The position numbers and the translations under genes were made by a program. The notes beneath the pieces are model-generated. The model made no database searches and was not told the origin of the DNA. It saw only the letters and a list, made by a program, of their open reading frames with translations. A DNA stretch of 64,000 nucleotides from Liolophura sinensis (taxonomy: Eukaryota; Mollusca; Polyplacophora; Chitonida; Chitonidae). Positions within the stretch are counted from its first letter, which is position 1, and each line of letters opens with the position of its first letter. Positions 24,101 to 34,652 of the stretch are shown here, one piece after another. Location: contig NC_088295.1 of assembly GCF_032854445.1 (NCBI RefSeq), forward strand, positions 66,757,249 to 66,821,248. Reading direction: 5' to 3'.

Positions 24101-24205
24101 TCCCACGTACTCTGACTCCAATAAATTGTGAGAATCTGGTGGTATCCAGCCAGTGTAAGCGACCACCAAACACACCACTGATACCCAGGTCATGCTAGAC
24201 AGCAT
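21030..24205 (-). CDS. Four-exon gene for an unrecognised secretory or single-pass membrane protein
   Basis: Predicted exons: 24205-24045, 23639-23465, 22160-21974 and 21103-21030. Together they give 597 coding bases, 198 residues and a TGA stop, with consistent phases (2, 0, 1). The start is the first of two close Met codons (MLSSM). Residues about 5-19 (MTWVSVVCLVVAYTG) look like a signal peptide. Six Cys follow in the middle part: TCAC, SCY, FCC and TCL. A possible basic processing site (KRSR) precedes the first pair. A hydrophobic segment, HLFFQLGLGMPVFPYMIMAY, lies before a short Ser-rich C-terminus. I do not recognise the family, and the Cys spacing is not that of insulin-like peptides. 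Skipping exon 2 and using an acceptor two bases further in (start 22158) also stays in frame, giving 139 residues. Transcript evidence is lacking. Confidence 0.5.
21575..21862 (+). mobile_element. SINE-like insertion in intron 3 of the unknown gene
   Basis: A good B box (GGTTCGAATCC, around 21632-21642), a CTGCCCAGGGGTGGTGG block and an A-rich end with AACAAACAAATAAATAA. It lies in the 870-bp last intron, opposite to the gene's strand. The A box is unclear. Confidence 0.5.
21974..22160 (-). CDS. Exon 3 of the unknown gene (hydrophobic segment)
   Basis: Acceptor AACAAACAG| at 22160, or ACAGAG| at 22158 if exon 2 is skipped. Each choice keeps the same frame for its own upstream exon. The donor is AAAG|GTAAGC, in phase 1. 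It encodes FCC, an N-glycosylation-like NIT, TLMETCL and the putative membrane segment. Confidence 0.5.
22161..23464. other. Intron of the unknown gene; nothing else recognised
   Basis: AT-rich sequence with no frame longer than about 100 bp worth reporting and no identified repeat. Confidence 0.35.
23465..23639 (-). CDS. Exon 2 of the unknown gene (possibly a cassette)
   Basis: 175 bp, entered in phase 2 after GAGAAGCAG| and left in phase 0 at AAT|GTGAGT. It encodes a hydrophilic piece with KRSRTCACGEE and MSCYGR. The donor base before GT is T, which is weaker than usual, so inclusion is less certain than for exons 1 and 3. Confidence 0.4.
24045..24205 (-). CDS. Exon 1 of the unknown gene (signal peptide)
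   Basis: ATG at 24205-24203 in the context ACCATGC. Ends at a strong donor, CAG|GTGAGT, in phase 2. Encodes the hydrophobic leader and an acidic stretch (LLESEYVGPLQESTTP). The frame is also open upstream for 30 codons, so an earlier start (24295) is possible. However, CTTTTCACAG just inside it could instead be an acceptor for a spliced 5' leader. Confidence 0.5.
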
Positions 24206-24313
24206 GGTTCTTCTACCACAACCCGAGATCCTGGTACCTGACTGACACCCGAACCACACTGAATCACACACCGCTGTGAAAAGAGAAACGTTCACGGGGC
24301 AACTGTTTGCCTG

Positions 24314-24454
24314 TGACGTCTCACGCTATGACGTCGACCGCGTTATATCGTTCAGTGACGTCACAAATACACAGATTGCATTCCGAACACTGCACAACGT
24401 CATGACGACCTGAGACCATTTGTTTTTTTAGCGCGTGTACACAAAGATGACGTT
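24314..24454 (-). promoter_or_regulatory. Cluster of CRE-like TGACGT motifs upstream of exon 1
   Basis: Full palindromic TGACGTCA at 24356-24363. Further TGACGTC at 24314-24320 and 24329-24335, ACGTCATGACG at 24397-24407, and TGACGTT at 24448-24454. Five or more sites in about 140 bp lie directly upstream of the minus-strand gene. Such sites bind CREB/ATF factors in animals; regulation by them here is inferred. A weak TATA-like GATATAAC lies inside the cluster. Confidence 0.5.
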
Positions 24455-24789
24455 CTTTTTGTTGCGCTATCGGTGAACGTGACCGTCCGAAACCATTCAC
24501 ACTTAGGGAATAAATGTATGTGCAAGTAAAAGGGGCATGCCCAGTGCCCGTGGACCGTTCTTCAGGGTAGGCAAAAATGTCAAAACTTGTAGACCTACTA
24601 TTTCTATTTTAACACATTTGATTTTTGTAAAAATATCAAACATTTGGTGCAACCACCACCGCCCTATTATACTTTCCGAATTAAAGACTTCACTGATGTG
24701 TTAGAATGTGAATTAGTTAGAGCCCCGACATGCATGATGCATGTATTGGACTCTGGCGCCTCGTTGGCGATGGTTTGCTCCAGGGCTTG

Positions 24790-24857
24790 CAGTTTCATCC
24801 ACCCATTAAAGTATTTGAGCACTGCGTCAAACACCAAACACATAAATAAATAAATAA
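24790..24857 (+). mobile_element. SINE tail fragment
   Basis: TTTGAGCACTGCGTCAAACAC, then AAATAAATAAATAA resembles the S1-type tail (GAGTACTGCGTAAAACACC plus A-rich end). The body is not recognisable. Confidence 0.4.
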
Positions 24858-27660
24858 TCTGATCTTACGTTAGGAAAACCCGAAAGAGAAAACTACAGTG
24901 AAACTACTTGTGCTTCAATGTGCTAATTTATTACAGTAAAAAGAAAAAGAGCTGTTTGATGACAGTGGTTGGTGAAATAGATGTAAAAAGGCTAATGCAT
25001 GAATCTTGCATCATCAAATAATTAACGTGGATGGACGTAGCTGATATTCAGTTCTCTGTGTCCTATCTATTCGGCTTATAAACAGACATAAATACAAACT
25101 GACTAAAAACGCACAAAAGTAATTATTTCATGTTTGTAATGTGATAATCGCAGTGCTATATAAATCATATACTATAAGTACTCCCCGATTAAAGTCCAAG
25201 TCAAATGACATGTTCCTTTAATTTGTCAGAAAAAAAGTTTCATAATGCGACAGAAAAACTTTCCAGAGGCATTGGCCACAAAAGGATAACTGAGACAAAG
25301 AACTTTGAAAATGCATGAAAGTAAATCTTGAATGGCTATAGCCTTTTGTGAGCCTTTGTGATATTTAAACATCTTAAGAGATCAGACGTCAATGTTCTAT
25401 TGTTGTTATTTAATGAAATCATTACTTTCATCCGCCGTCGGACAAGAAAACCAGTTTTTTAATTCTGATTCTTAAAGGCTGGAGATTGTTATTCTTCCTT
25501 GATGTTTATATATAAAACAAAAGTGTATATGTATTAAAAATCGAAACATTACTCTCTCGATGATGTATCTAGTTCTCAAAACTTTCGAGGTAGAATTATT
25601 TATGCATAAAAAATACAACAGCGTGAAATGAAAGAAAATGCTTTTCATCATGGGATCTTTCATCAGCCGGCACTGTATAGTCTAACCATGCACGCGACTA
25701 TGACCTAAGACCATTATGACTACCTTTAACACGCATCACCAAATTCATCAAACCCCTGGATAAGTTTTCAATTTACAACAGACACTGGCAGTGTTAACGC
25801 ACGCGAAGATCTGTTTCACAAAGTTACGATTGGAATCGACAGAGCGGTTATGTGTAAAGTTTTCAGATAAAACAAGTGAAGTTGCCTTAAGATGGCAATC
25901 AATAATAAAAGACACACGGCACGTTAACTTTGCTTATTATCCACCAGACGATGGAAATAGTGAGCGCCATGGCAACGTACAGTGTCTGAGTTTGTCAGTC
26001 AATGATTTTTCACTCGATAATGTTCATTTCGTAAGAAAAAAAAACCCCATACAATTAGACATGCTGTATGGTCTACCTAGACCTGTGGGTGTACTTATTG
26101 CTTTCGTTGACCGAAACATCTATCATAAAATATGCCACGTGTTTGGTTTTTTGAGCGCTGAGAAATGCTGGCATGCAAACTAATTTTTCCTGTTTTTATG
26201 CACCTTGTGTTTTGGTACAGCTATGCTTAGGCTTCCCAGAAAGCAAACACGCCATATATCTGTATACTGGCAATGTATTTGCATCCATATGCGTCATCTC
26301 TATATGTAGTTTCGGTCCAATGTTGAAATAGTTTTCTTTGTAAGAGTCAATAGATATTGGCTTTGTGCCATCCTATGCAATATCATGTGTAGACGGAGGC
26401 TGTGGAAAGACGATAGCTGAGAGAAGTGGAAAAGCCTATCCCCAACAATATAATCAATCGAATCAAACTATGGCTTTACTTCTAAATGCCGGTGTTTCTT
26501 GGAAACAAAATCCTCCAGGAACATCACCGAGGCAGTTGCAGGAAGCAGTGCTTTCTAGGAAGACAGTTTATTTAACTTTAGGACTAGCTTTCCTAAAACA
26601 TCACAGCAAATTACCGTTATGTAGTGGTAAAGTGCAAAGTTTCCCTGGAGTTCATTGGAACCCGTATAAAACTTCGCGTGATGTCCATGTTATAAACCAA
26701 TGTAAGAATGAAAACATGAAACTTTCTGTTTTGGCGGGAGTCAGTAAGTCCCTAGAATTAAAGATTTAACAAAACTGGGTTAAGACACAATATCCACCCA
26801 ATTTCGACTCTCGCACCGTAATCGTTTCTGTTCTGTTTTCACATACACACGGATCAGCGACTAAGAAATAACGTAAAGCGGATTGGTCAACATAGCAGTT
26901 TTATGGCAGTTCTTCCAGTAAGATAGAATAGCCTCCATGACAAGAACTGTGGGAAACAATGTTCATAAATGCACCGTGTCAGGTATATTCAGTCCCCATG
27001 CGTAGCTGCCTCGGTTATCTCCACACAGACCAGTTTGATGCCTGTCACCAACTTAACACATCACAGACAAAGATACACATTTATGCGCAAAAAAGTAGTC
27101 CAGGTGTGTGATCAATCCTGACACATGCAGTTTAAAAAAAACTCTGTTCTGAAACAGTGTTGCACGCTACCTATTTTTGTGACGTCATCAGTTAAAAGTG
27201 GTACAATTATGGCCTTGATAATGACGTTTAGACTGACGTAACAAACAATAACATGTTTCCATACTCCCGTGCTTTGAAAGCGAATGGTATCGAACGTTTT
27301 GATCTGAAGGATTTTCTATGTGAAGAAAACAAAATACTTTTACCTTCAGTAAGAGGGGATAATAGTGTTCTGCATCGTTCCAGTCTCAAATTAAGTGTTA
27401 TTAAGTGTTAAACACAAATTAAGTGTTACTGAAGGGCTAATAACAACCTTCAAAAGGCAATCCTGTCATTAATGTTCTTAAATTCTTGTGTAAAGCGAAT
27501 TGGGACAGAATAAAAGAGTCTATATTCAAATTCAGTATACACTTGTTGGACGGAATGTCCATCAAAATAACAGTGGATTGCTTAGTTGATTTTCATTTTT
27601 GCTCCAGTCTAACACAGAACGATATGTAGCAAAGAAAATACGATTTACACGTGTCTGCTA
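24858..27660. other. No gene recognised; two long chance-like frames
   Basis: Holds plus frames of 130 codons (25791-26183) and 134 codons (26365-26769). I see no domain, repeat structure or good splice borders in either. More TGACGT motifs occur at 27180-27240. Confidence 0.35.
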
Positions 27661-28345
27661 TGTTACGAACCCCAACTTTAAACACTGTATTATATATTTT
27701 CTTATTTTACCAGGTCAGTGCCTGACCTTCATTTCACCCTTTATGTACCTTATAGACTGCATTGTAATTCAGACGGGCGTTCTCGAGGTGTTTATGAGTT
27801 AAGTGTCATTGTACATAGGGTAGACATTCTGGAAATATGTATCGGTGTTGTAAATATGTTTACGATCATACTATCCAGAATTTTCTTTACGTTAGACTAT
27901 AAATATGAGTCACGGAACTGTGAAGCTTGCAGTCATTTACTCAAGTCCATCTGTGAGAAGTCATTTACTCAAGTCCATTTGAGAGCAGTCAAATTTACTG
28001 TCATTCACTGTGAAGGATTTTGCTGGGTTTGGAGATATCGGCTTTCACGCCGTTCGACATTCGTACTTCATTTTCTGTACCTAGCATTTTGTGAGCTTGT
28101 GTTTCGCCACTTGCTGTTTTCTGACACGTTATTTTGGAGCTTTGTCGCTCGTTGTCTCTTTGTGCGATTACGTGCATTTCATCCCAGTTTATCCTGAATG
28201 TGACTTTGTGTATATTTCCAAGGAGTGAACATACATCGACAGCTCGGCATCACGGACGCTACCGTCAATCCGTCCGCCCTGGGAAGTTACACATTCACCA
28301 CAGTTGGAATAAACAGCGTCGACGGGCCGTGCTCACCACAGCTTG
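27661..28345 (+). repeat. Dispersed repeat R3, copy 2
   Basis: Co-linear with 8799-9475. This copy has a local duplication of TCATTTACTCAAGTCCAT. Sequence after 28345 is not shared with copy 1, so the repeat may be truncated at either copy. A longer unit ending near 28590 cannot be excluded. Confidence 0.65.
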
Positions 28346-28603
28346 TCACTTGATCGGACTGTCAACCTCTTAACTGTGGATTCTATATTTACGTGGACTA
28401 ACTCGCCTTTGAAAGCCGGAATATTCCATCCGGATTTGGACGCTGTCTTCAGTAAGAGACTATATCAATATTTTTGTAATTATTTGTATTGTTTTGTATA
28501 TTATTGTCAGTTGTATTATTTTTCTATTTTGTTCAAATATATATGTTTAACTTATGCAAGCGTCTTCTTTGTTTGATCTTGTGTAAGGCCTATCGCTGAT
28601 CTG

Positions 28604-29092
28604 AGTGAGTTAGTGAGTGCTTGGGGTTTAACGTCGAACTTAACAATTTTTCAGTCATATGACGATGAAGGAATCCTTAGAGTGCACGTACGTCTAATGT
28701 GCCTCCTTGTTGCAGGACGGATTTCCACCGCTCTTTTATCTAGTGCTGCTTCACTGAGACGCCTTACCAAAGGCAAGTAAGCGGCCCCGCCCGAGCCAAT
28801 ACTGATTCTTTTTAACCAGTCGTGGCATTATCCCCTTCATACTGAACGCAATCGAGGAAGCTACAACTTCCTCTTTTACCTTCTTAGGTGTGACCCGACC
28901 CAGGATTAACCCTGGAACTACCGCTCCTGAAACGGACGCTTTACAACTGTACTGTCAGGGCCAGTCGCTGATCTGAGAGTTAAACAAGCCAGTTGTTTTT
29001 CATCTTTACTCTCCCATAGTAGTACCCTTACAGCTGTATAAAGGCGAGGTATCAGGAGAACGATGCTCTCGAAGGCTCAAGTCAGACTTATT
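28604..29092 (-). mobile_element. tRNA-derived SINE (family S2), long copy
   Basis: The plus strand starts GAGTGAGTTAGTGAGTGC and TTGGGGTTTAACGTCGAACT (the family tail, reversed) and runs co-linear with 47210-47700. The stretch near 28890-28945 (GGTGTGACCCGACCCAGGAT, then CCTGAAACGGACGC), read in reverse, is a tRNA-like head. About 150 bp continue beyond the head. Confidence 0.65.
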
Positions 29093-29899
29093 CTTAACTT
29101 TCAAATACTTAACTGTTTCAAAAATTGTGACTTAGCTTGGGAACTTGTATTCTAATAAGTTGTTTTTTATGAAAAAAATATAAAAAAAATAAAAGTTCAA
29201 GTTCAAGAATAATATCACTAGTTAAGACAAAGTTAACCTTATGTCTAATACAGCTTTGTGATCCTGAGGTTAGATTTTTATGGTCTGTATCCTTGGATTT
29301 CCTATCAGACACGAGCTCGGTTATCATTCGGACGTGGGGATTTTAATCAGACATTCGAAACTGCTAACGCTACTTCAACATGTCAGGTTTGACATCGTTT
29401 AAATTCACAGGTGCCTTGTTATGAAATAATACTGAATATTTTGTTTCCGCATGAAGAAAATATATTCTGCTATTTGCTATGATTATTTATCTACAAGTGT
29501 GTTTAATAGCACTGAATAAACATGAACGAATTTCCTTAGCGTGTGGATGTTGTCGGTAGTTTCTCAGTTTAGCGAAATATAGCTACAATATAAATTGCAA
29601 TGAGATGTTGTTCTTTGCCTTTTGCTATAATAATATTGTGTTTTGTACAGCAAATACATTCCTAAAACAGTTACACAACAGTGATACAAGTATGTATTTA
29701 TTAGGGCCATGGCAACTGGTCATACACACAGATTCCGGTATAACATGGTTCAGCCTTCGCAGTGCTTTAATCAGACAACTAGATCAGTTAATTTCCTTAC
29801 GTTCCGGATAGCTGATTTAATGTACATTTAGGCGTAGGGTCTTTAATCAGGAATAATTACATACATGCACACGTGCCTAAAAGCAGGTGAAAATTTCCT
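29093..29899. other. No gene recognised
   Basis: AT-rich sequence without a supported feature, apart from one stray unit of the 45-bp repeat near 29870. Confidence 0.4.
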
Positions 29900-30396
29900 A
29901 TATGTACACGTGCCTAAAAGTCGTTCTGCATGTTGAAATTGGCTGAGTAAGCCGTTTAACACCAAGCATCAAATAACGAAAGAGCCCGTTTACATCCACT
30001 GTGTCCCGGCATATTACTATTCGAGTTTATCGTAAGTCTCTCAGGTGAGAATTTCTGTATTAAATAATCCTGCACATGAATATACTGGTCAGTGTCTGGT
30101 GGTGATATATGTGATCAAGTGTATCAGTGTAAAGTTATATACTCCATTTCCATATGCACTGAGACAGTCGATTTTACATTTATCATAAATATTTCATAGC
30201 ATACCTTTCTATATTCCTGAATCTATGTCTGCCCTGGAACGTAAATCTGACGTCTGGGGTGTATATTACTAGATTATGGAGAGTGTCTGAGCTAAGAGAG
30301 GAAGGTTTAACCGAATCAAATCAGAAAATGGTAAGTGAATGTTCAGTGAGTGATCAATGTTTCGGCGGTGACGGCTAGTTACTTCACTTATTCATA
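29900..30396. repeat. Tandem segmental duplication, left copy
   Basis: Nearly identical to 30642-31137, offset 742-741 bp, with only scattered substitutions (for example ACTGGTCAG versus ACTGATCAG). Non-coding. The low divergence points to a recent event. Confidence 0.85.
30203..30312 (-). repeat. Dispersed repeat R5, copy 1
   Basis: In reverse complement: CTTCCTCTCTTAGCTCAG, CTCTCCATAATCTAGTAATA, CCCAGACGTCAG. The same order occurs at 40693 and 44170. Confidence 0.55.
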
Positions 30397-30415
30397 GCAC
30401 AGGAAACTTCAGCTC

Positions 30416-30690
30416 TGTTTCATACTTGCCTAGAAGCCGTTATGTAGGTTGAAATTTTCTATATGTACACGTGCCTAGAAGCCGTTATGTAGGTTGAAAT
30501 TTTCTATATGTACATGTGCCTAGAAGCCGTTATGTAGGTTGAAATTTCCCTATATGTACACGTGCCTAGAAGCCGTTATGTAGGTTGAAATTTCCTATAT
30601 GTACACGTACCTAGAAGCCTTTATGTAGGTGGAAATTTCTTATATGTACACGTGCCTAAAAGTCGTTCTGCAGGTTGAAATTGGCTGAGT
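30416..30690. repeat. 45-bp tandem repeat, about 6 copies
   Basis: Units starting ATATGTACACGTGCCTAGAA at 30461, 30506, 30552, 30597 and 30642, with a partial one before. The last unit is also the first 45 bp of the right-hand duplication copy, so the array probably arose at the duplication junction. Confidence 0.8.
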
Positions 30691-31137
30691 AAGCCGTTTA
30701 ACACCAAGCAACAAATAACGAAAGAGCCCGTTTACATCCACTGTGTCCCGGCATATTACTATTCGAGTTTATCGTAAGTCTCTCAGGTGAGAATTTCTGT
30801 ATTAAATAATCCTGCACATGAATATACTGATCAGTGTCTGGTGGTGATATATGTGATCAAGTGTATCAGTGTAAAGTTATGTACTCCATTTCCATATGCA
30901 CTGAGACAGTCGATTTTACATTTATCATAAGTATTTCACAGCATACCTTTCTATATCCCTGAATCTATGTTTGCCCTGGGACATAAATCTGACGTCTGGG
31001 TCGTATATTACTAGATTATAGAGAGTGTCTGAGCTAAGAGAGGAAGGTTTAACCGAATTAAATCACAATATGGTAAGTGAATGTTGGGTGAGTTCCAATG
31101 TTTCCGGGGCGACGACTAGTTACTTCACTTATTTATA
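30642..31137. repeat. Tandem segmental duplication, right copy
   Basis: Partner of 29900-30396. It ends at TTACTTCACTTATTTATA. It includes a second R5 copy at 30945-31054 on the minus strand. Confidence 0.85.
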
Positions 31138-31194
31138 CCTCTGTTAGTTTATTTTAGCATACGTGTACAGTAACCAAGAGTACAAGAGATAAGC

Positions 31195-31330
31195 AGCCGC
31201 CCTGTGCGATAATTACGACAAACAGTCTTCCGATGGAAAAACATCGGTCAAACAAACAACGCGAGATTCGAACTTGCGACCTTACTGGATGAACAGTGAG
31301 GGAACGCATAACAATGACTAGGCAACAATT
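31195..31330 (-). mobile_element. Possible tRNA-derived SINE fragment
   Basis: The minus strand has a perfect B-box-type GTTCGAATCTC (31263-31273), preceded by CCTAGTCATTGTTATGCG, which could be a worn A box. No folding cloverleaf was found, so it is not called a tRNA gene. Confidence 0.4.
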
Positions 31331-32264
31331 AAAATTTACTATTCATACTGAGTCATTTTGCATCACACTTCTAAATATATATACCACTTCTATGGCAGAT
31401 GTGAGTAAGAGGTAAAACACCACTGAAATAAATAAATAAATATAATCTATGACGACCGTGAGCATTACGCTGGGGAAGAAAGGTGCCAGTAAAGTTATGT
31501 GATGTGAAATTTTCAGCAGACGTAACATATGTAGAAATACACGTAATGCAAGAGTGACCAGATCAGTCGTGTGATGAACACGTCATCATTAGTGATGGAG
31601 ACACCATCCAGAAATCGAGTTTCGGTCGAAAGGCCCACAGACCCAGTTACATTATACTGTCTAAACACACAAACACACATCGCATGCAGTAAATTGGACG
31701 GTGAACAGTTTTGTTGGGCAACCATTGATAAGATCAATGTAACGACCTGTACACATTTTAGACGATGAAGATAAGAGTTTTTCCAACCCTTATTTAGAGG
31801 CTTTTTCAGGAAGAGTTGTCACAAAGTGAGCGAAGTTGTGCGTAAATAGTGCCTGATATTGTGAGCTTCGTTCAGAGAATATAATTAGATGAAGGCGGAG
31901 ATAAGGTGCCACGTATCATTTAATTAACGGAGAGATATGTCCGCATACATTGGTGTGAACTATTATTTATTATTTTATCTTCGATGACTACCGGATTTGT
32001 TGACGTACCATGGAACGCTTATTCCTCTAATTTGGACCTGAAATCTGAGAAGAAGTCATTTCGCTGATTAAAATTCTCGATACAAAACGGATGTGGCTCT
32101 GATGAAATGTTATATATATCATGTTACAAATCAGATTGTCTGAATTAAAGACTTTTTTTATGAATGAGGTATTATCCAAAAGAAGTAATAGACATGGATA
32201 TTGACAGAGCAAACAAAACTGATACTCCATTTATATACCTTCATTTATATGCACTCACAACCCT
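31331..32264. other. No gene recognised
   Basis: AT-rich sequence with short frames only. Confidence 0.4.
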
Positions 32265-32880
32265 AACAATTTCAACTAGATTCAAATTATCCACAACAAC
32301 CAACCACTACTAGAATCAAATGCTCGTCTTAATAAACTTTTTATCAAACCAAAATTATAATCGGTAAAAGACAGACTCCTAGTCTAAAGAAACTTGTAAC
32401 AAAGACCCGGTTTACTACCAAGTTAATAGAAATCAGTTATACAACTTTTAAGTGTGGAGGCCCACGATGCAAATGCTGTGAACATTCAACAACAAGCAGA
32501 CATTTTTTGTTTCATGTTACCAATTTTAACTTTCGTACAAAGCTAATATGAACCGTAATTCCCAAAATCTACTGTTTGTCTTAACCTGCTCTAATTGTAA
32601 CAAATTCTATATAGGCGAAATCGTTGATTCATTAAGGAATGGATGTAGGGTACATAGGCAACAAATTAACACGCCAAGTTTATAGATTTTACCTGAAACC
32701 AAACATACCGCATCGTGTACCCTTAACCTACACAGTGGGCCCAAGTTCCACATAATGCCCTTCTGTAAATTATCGGTGAATAAAGCTCAAACCAGAGGAA
32801 TCGAAGAACTTCACAGAGAAAACATCGGGAGATAATATCTCCGAATGGATAATCCCCTGGGCAAGTTCGAACTCTATTAT
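32265..32880 (+). mobile_element. Penelope-like element relic (GIY-YIG endonuclease end)
   Basis: Across two or more frameshifts the plus strand reads IIIGKRQTPSLKKLVTK, then KCGGPRCKCCEH, then LLFVLTCSNCNKFYIGEIVD, SLRNGCRVHRQQIN and a later PKFHIMPFCKLS. In Penelope-like retroelements a Cys-rich linker of CG..RC.CC type precedes a GIY-YIG nuclease containing L.TC..C...YIGE and R...H. That is the order seen here. The reverse-transcriptase part is absent, and stops (one before the nuclease, one after NTPSL) and frameshifts break the frame, so it is a dead 5'-truncated copy. A free GIY-YIG gene is unlikely given the linker. Confidence 0.6.
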
Positions 32881-33011
32881 ATTATATGTAATTTGTAACT
32901 GAGACTGATCACCATGGCTTAATCATCCTGCATGTATATATAGCTGTCGCAAGACATGTTCAAATAAAAAAAAGCTCTGAAGAACCGTCATGATACAGTG
33001 GTACTAGTAAG

Positions 33012-33115
<104 letters not shown>

Positions 33116-33161
33116 GCATTGACATTGGTTTACCGTTCAAAATAATTGTGGTAGAAATATA

Positions 33162-33184
33162 CTATCCAAAAAAAGAAACGCATA
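33162..33184 (+). repeat. Left terminal inverted repeat of the Tc1-like element
   Basis: 23 bases identical to the reverse complement of 34653-34675. Confidence 0.93.
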
Positions 33185-33488
33185 GGTGTTTTGTTTTATT
33201 TTAAAATGAAATAAATACATTTTGTCTTCATTTCATCAGCAAAATTTGTTTTAATATTGTTAATAGTCACAGTTAGCACACATTTTATTCCTCAAAACAT
33301 TTCTTGGTTGAAAATGTTGAGTTTGGAGGCCGTTTTTGGAAGAAGTAAAAAATACAGCACCACACTGCATCACGTGCAGTCTTACACGCCGAACTTACGC
33401 ATGGAAAGCATGCAGTGTATGACTATAAAACCGCAACTTCGGGCCGGAAATCGGCGTCTTTCAAGTGATGTTTTCAAGCTGATTCAAC

Positions 33489-34481
33489 ATGCCACGTCTT
33501 GACACTGTCACAAGAAATATTACCCTTGGAAGACTTCAAGCTGGAGAGTCCCAATCGTCCATTTCTAGGCGTCTACACGTCAGCCAGAGCACGATTTCAC
33601 GGCTTGCTGCCCGCTACAACAATACTGGGACAACAAATGACCGTCGGCGTTCAGGTCGACCACGTGTCACTACAGCAGCCCAAGATCGCTACATAAGGGT
33701 CCTCCATTTGCGTGACCGTTGTGCTACAGCTGAAAGCACAGCAGCCAGCATACCGGGACTGAGGAGGATATCAGGTCAGACAGTGCGGAACAGGCTGAGG
33801 GAACATGGACTGAGAGCCAGGAGGCCCTATATTGGGATCATGCTGCGTCCTCACCATCGCGCCAACCGCCTCCGATGGTGTAACAACGTGACTGCATGGC
33901 GACGCATTTGGTTCAGTGGTGAGTCCAGATTCCTATTGCAGAGACGTGATGGTAGAAACCGGGTTTACAGACGTGCTCACGAACGTTATGCCCCTAACTG
34001 CGTACGCCAAGTGGACAGATTTGGTGGAGGGAGTGTGATGATGTGGGCAGCAATATCGTATACTGGCCGTACAAATCTTCTCCACGTTCAGGGAAATCTT
34101 ACGGCCGTACGCTACCGAGACACCATCCTGCAGCCACACCTCTTACCTGTCATTGACGTTCAGCGGGAGTTGTTCCAGCAGGACAACGCCAGACCGCACA
34201 CGGCACGTGTCACAAGGGACTTCCTCGCCGAAAACAATGTAAATGTGCTACCCTGGCCGTCCCGCTCCCCGGATCTTAACCCAATTGAGCATCTGTGGGA
34301 TGAACTTGATCGACGTCTACGCCAACGTCAACCTCAACCCCAAACGCTTCAAGAGCAAGTTGCATGTTTGCAGGAGGAGTGGCAGAACATTCCCCAGGCC
34401 TCTATCCAGTGTCTCATCCAGTCCATGACAAGGCGTGTCAGAACTGTGATTCGTGCCCGTGGTGGTCACAACAGATACTGA
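33489..34481 (+). CDS. Tc1-family transposase, intact frame, first catalytic Asp replaced
   Basis: Encodes a 330-residue DDE transposase that cuts and pastes its element at TA sites. An N-terminal helix-turn-helix (about residues 10-43) is followed by an AT-hook-like SGRPRV (55-60), a second helix-turn-helix region (about 92-112), FGGGSVMMWAAIS (178-190), QQDNARPHTA with Asp232, and SPDLNPIEHLW with Glu267. The spacing Asp232-Glu267 is the DD34E spacing of Tc1. The first catalytic Asp is expected in FSDESRF, but this copy has FSGESRF with Gly144 (codon GGT, 33918-33920). The length is normal for the family. The frame is otherwise unbroken, so the copy looks young but is predicted inactive. 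ATG at 33489 was chosen for its fit to the family N-terminus. Confidence 0.95.
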   Translation: MPRLDTVTRNITLGRLQAGESQSSISRRLHVSQSTISRLAARYNNTGTTNDRRRSGRPRVTTAAQDRYIRVLHLRDRCATAESTAASIPGLRRISGQTVRNRLREHGLRARRPYIGIMLRPHHRANRLRWCNNVTAWRRIWFSGESRFLLQRRDGRNRVYRRAHERYAPNCVRQVDRFGGGSVMMWAAISYTGRTNLLHVQGNLTAVRYRDTILQPHLLPVIDVQRELFQQDNARPHTARVTRDFLAENNVNVLPWPSRSPDLNPIEHLWDELDRRLRQRQPQPQTLQEQVACLQEEWQNIPQASIQCLIQSMTRRVRTVIRARGGHNRY

Positions 34482-34652
34482 CATTCCACTCAAGTGGGAG
34501 ACTCATTGTGAGTGTCTTACCTCAAGTTGATGCCCTTGTTGTCTAGATATGGACCCTTCCTTAATCTGTGTAAAAAAATATTTGCAGAATAGCAATTCTT
34601 ATTTAGTTATGCATAATTGAAAAGACTGCATCACCTCCGCAAAAAACCGGGT

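Noticed and set aside
25791-26769. Two plus frames of 130 and 134 codons
   Set aside because: No domain, no repeat, weak or absent splice borders; frames of this size occur by chance in a window this long.
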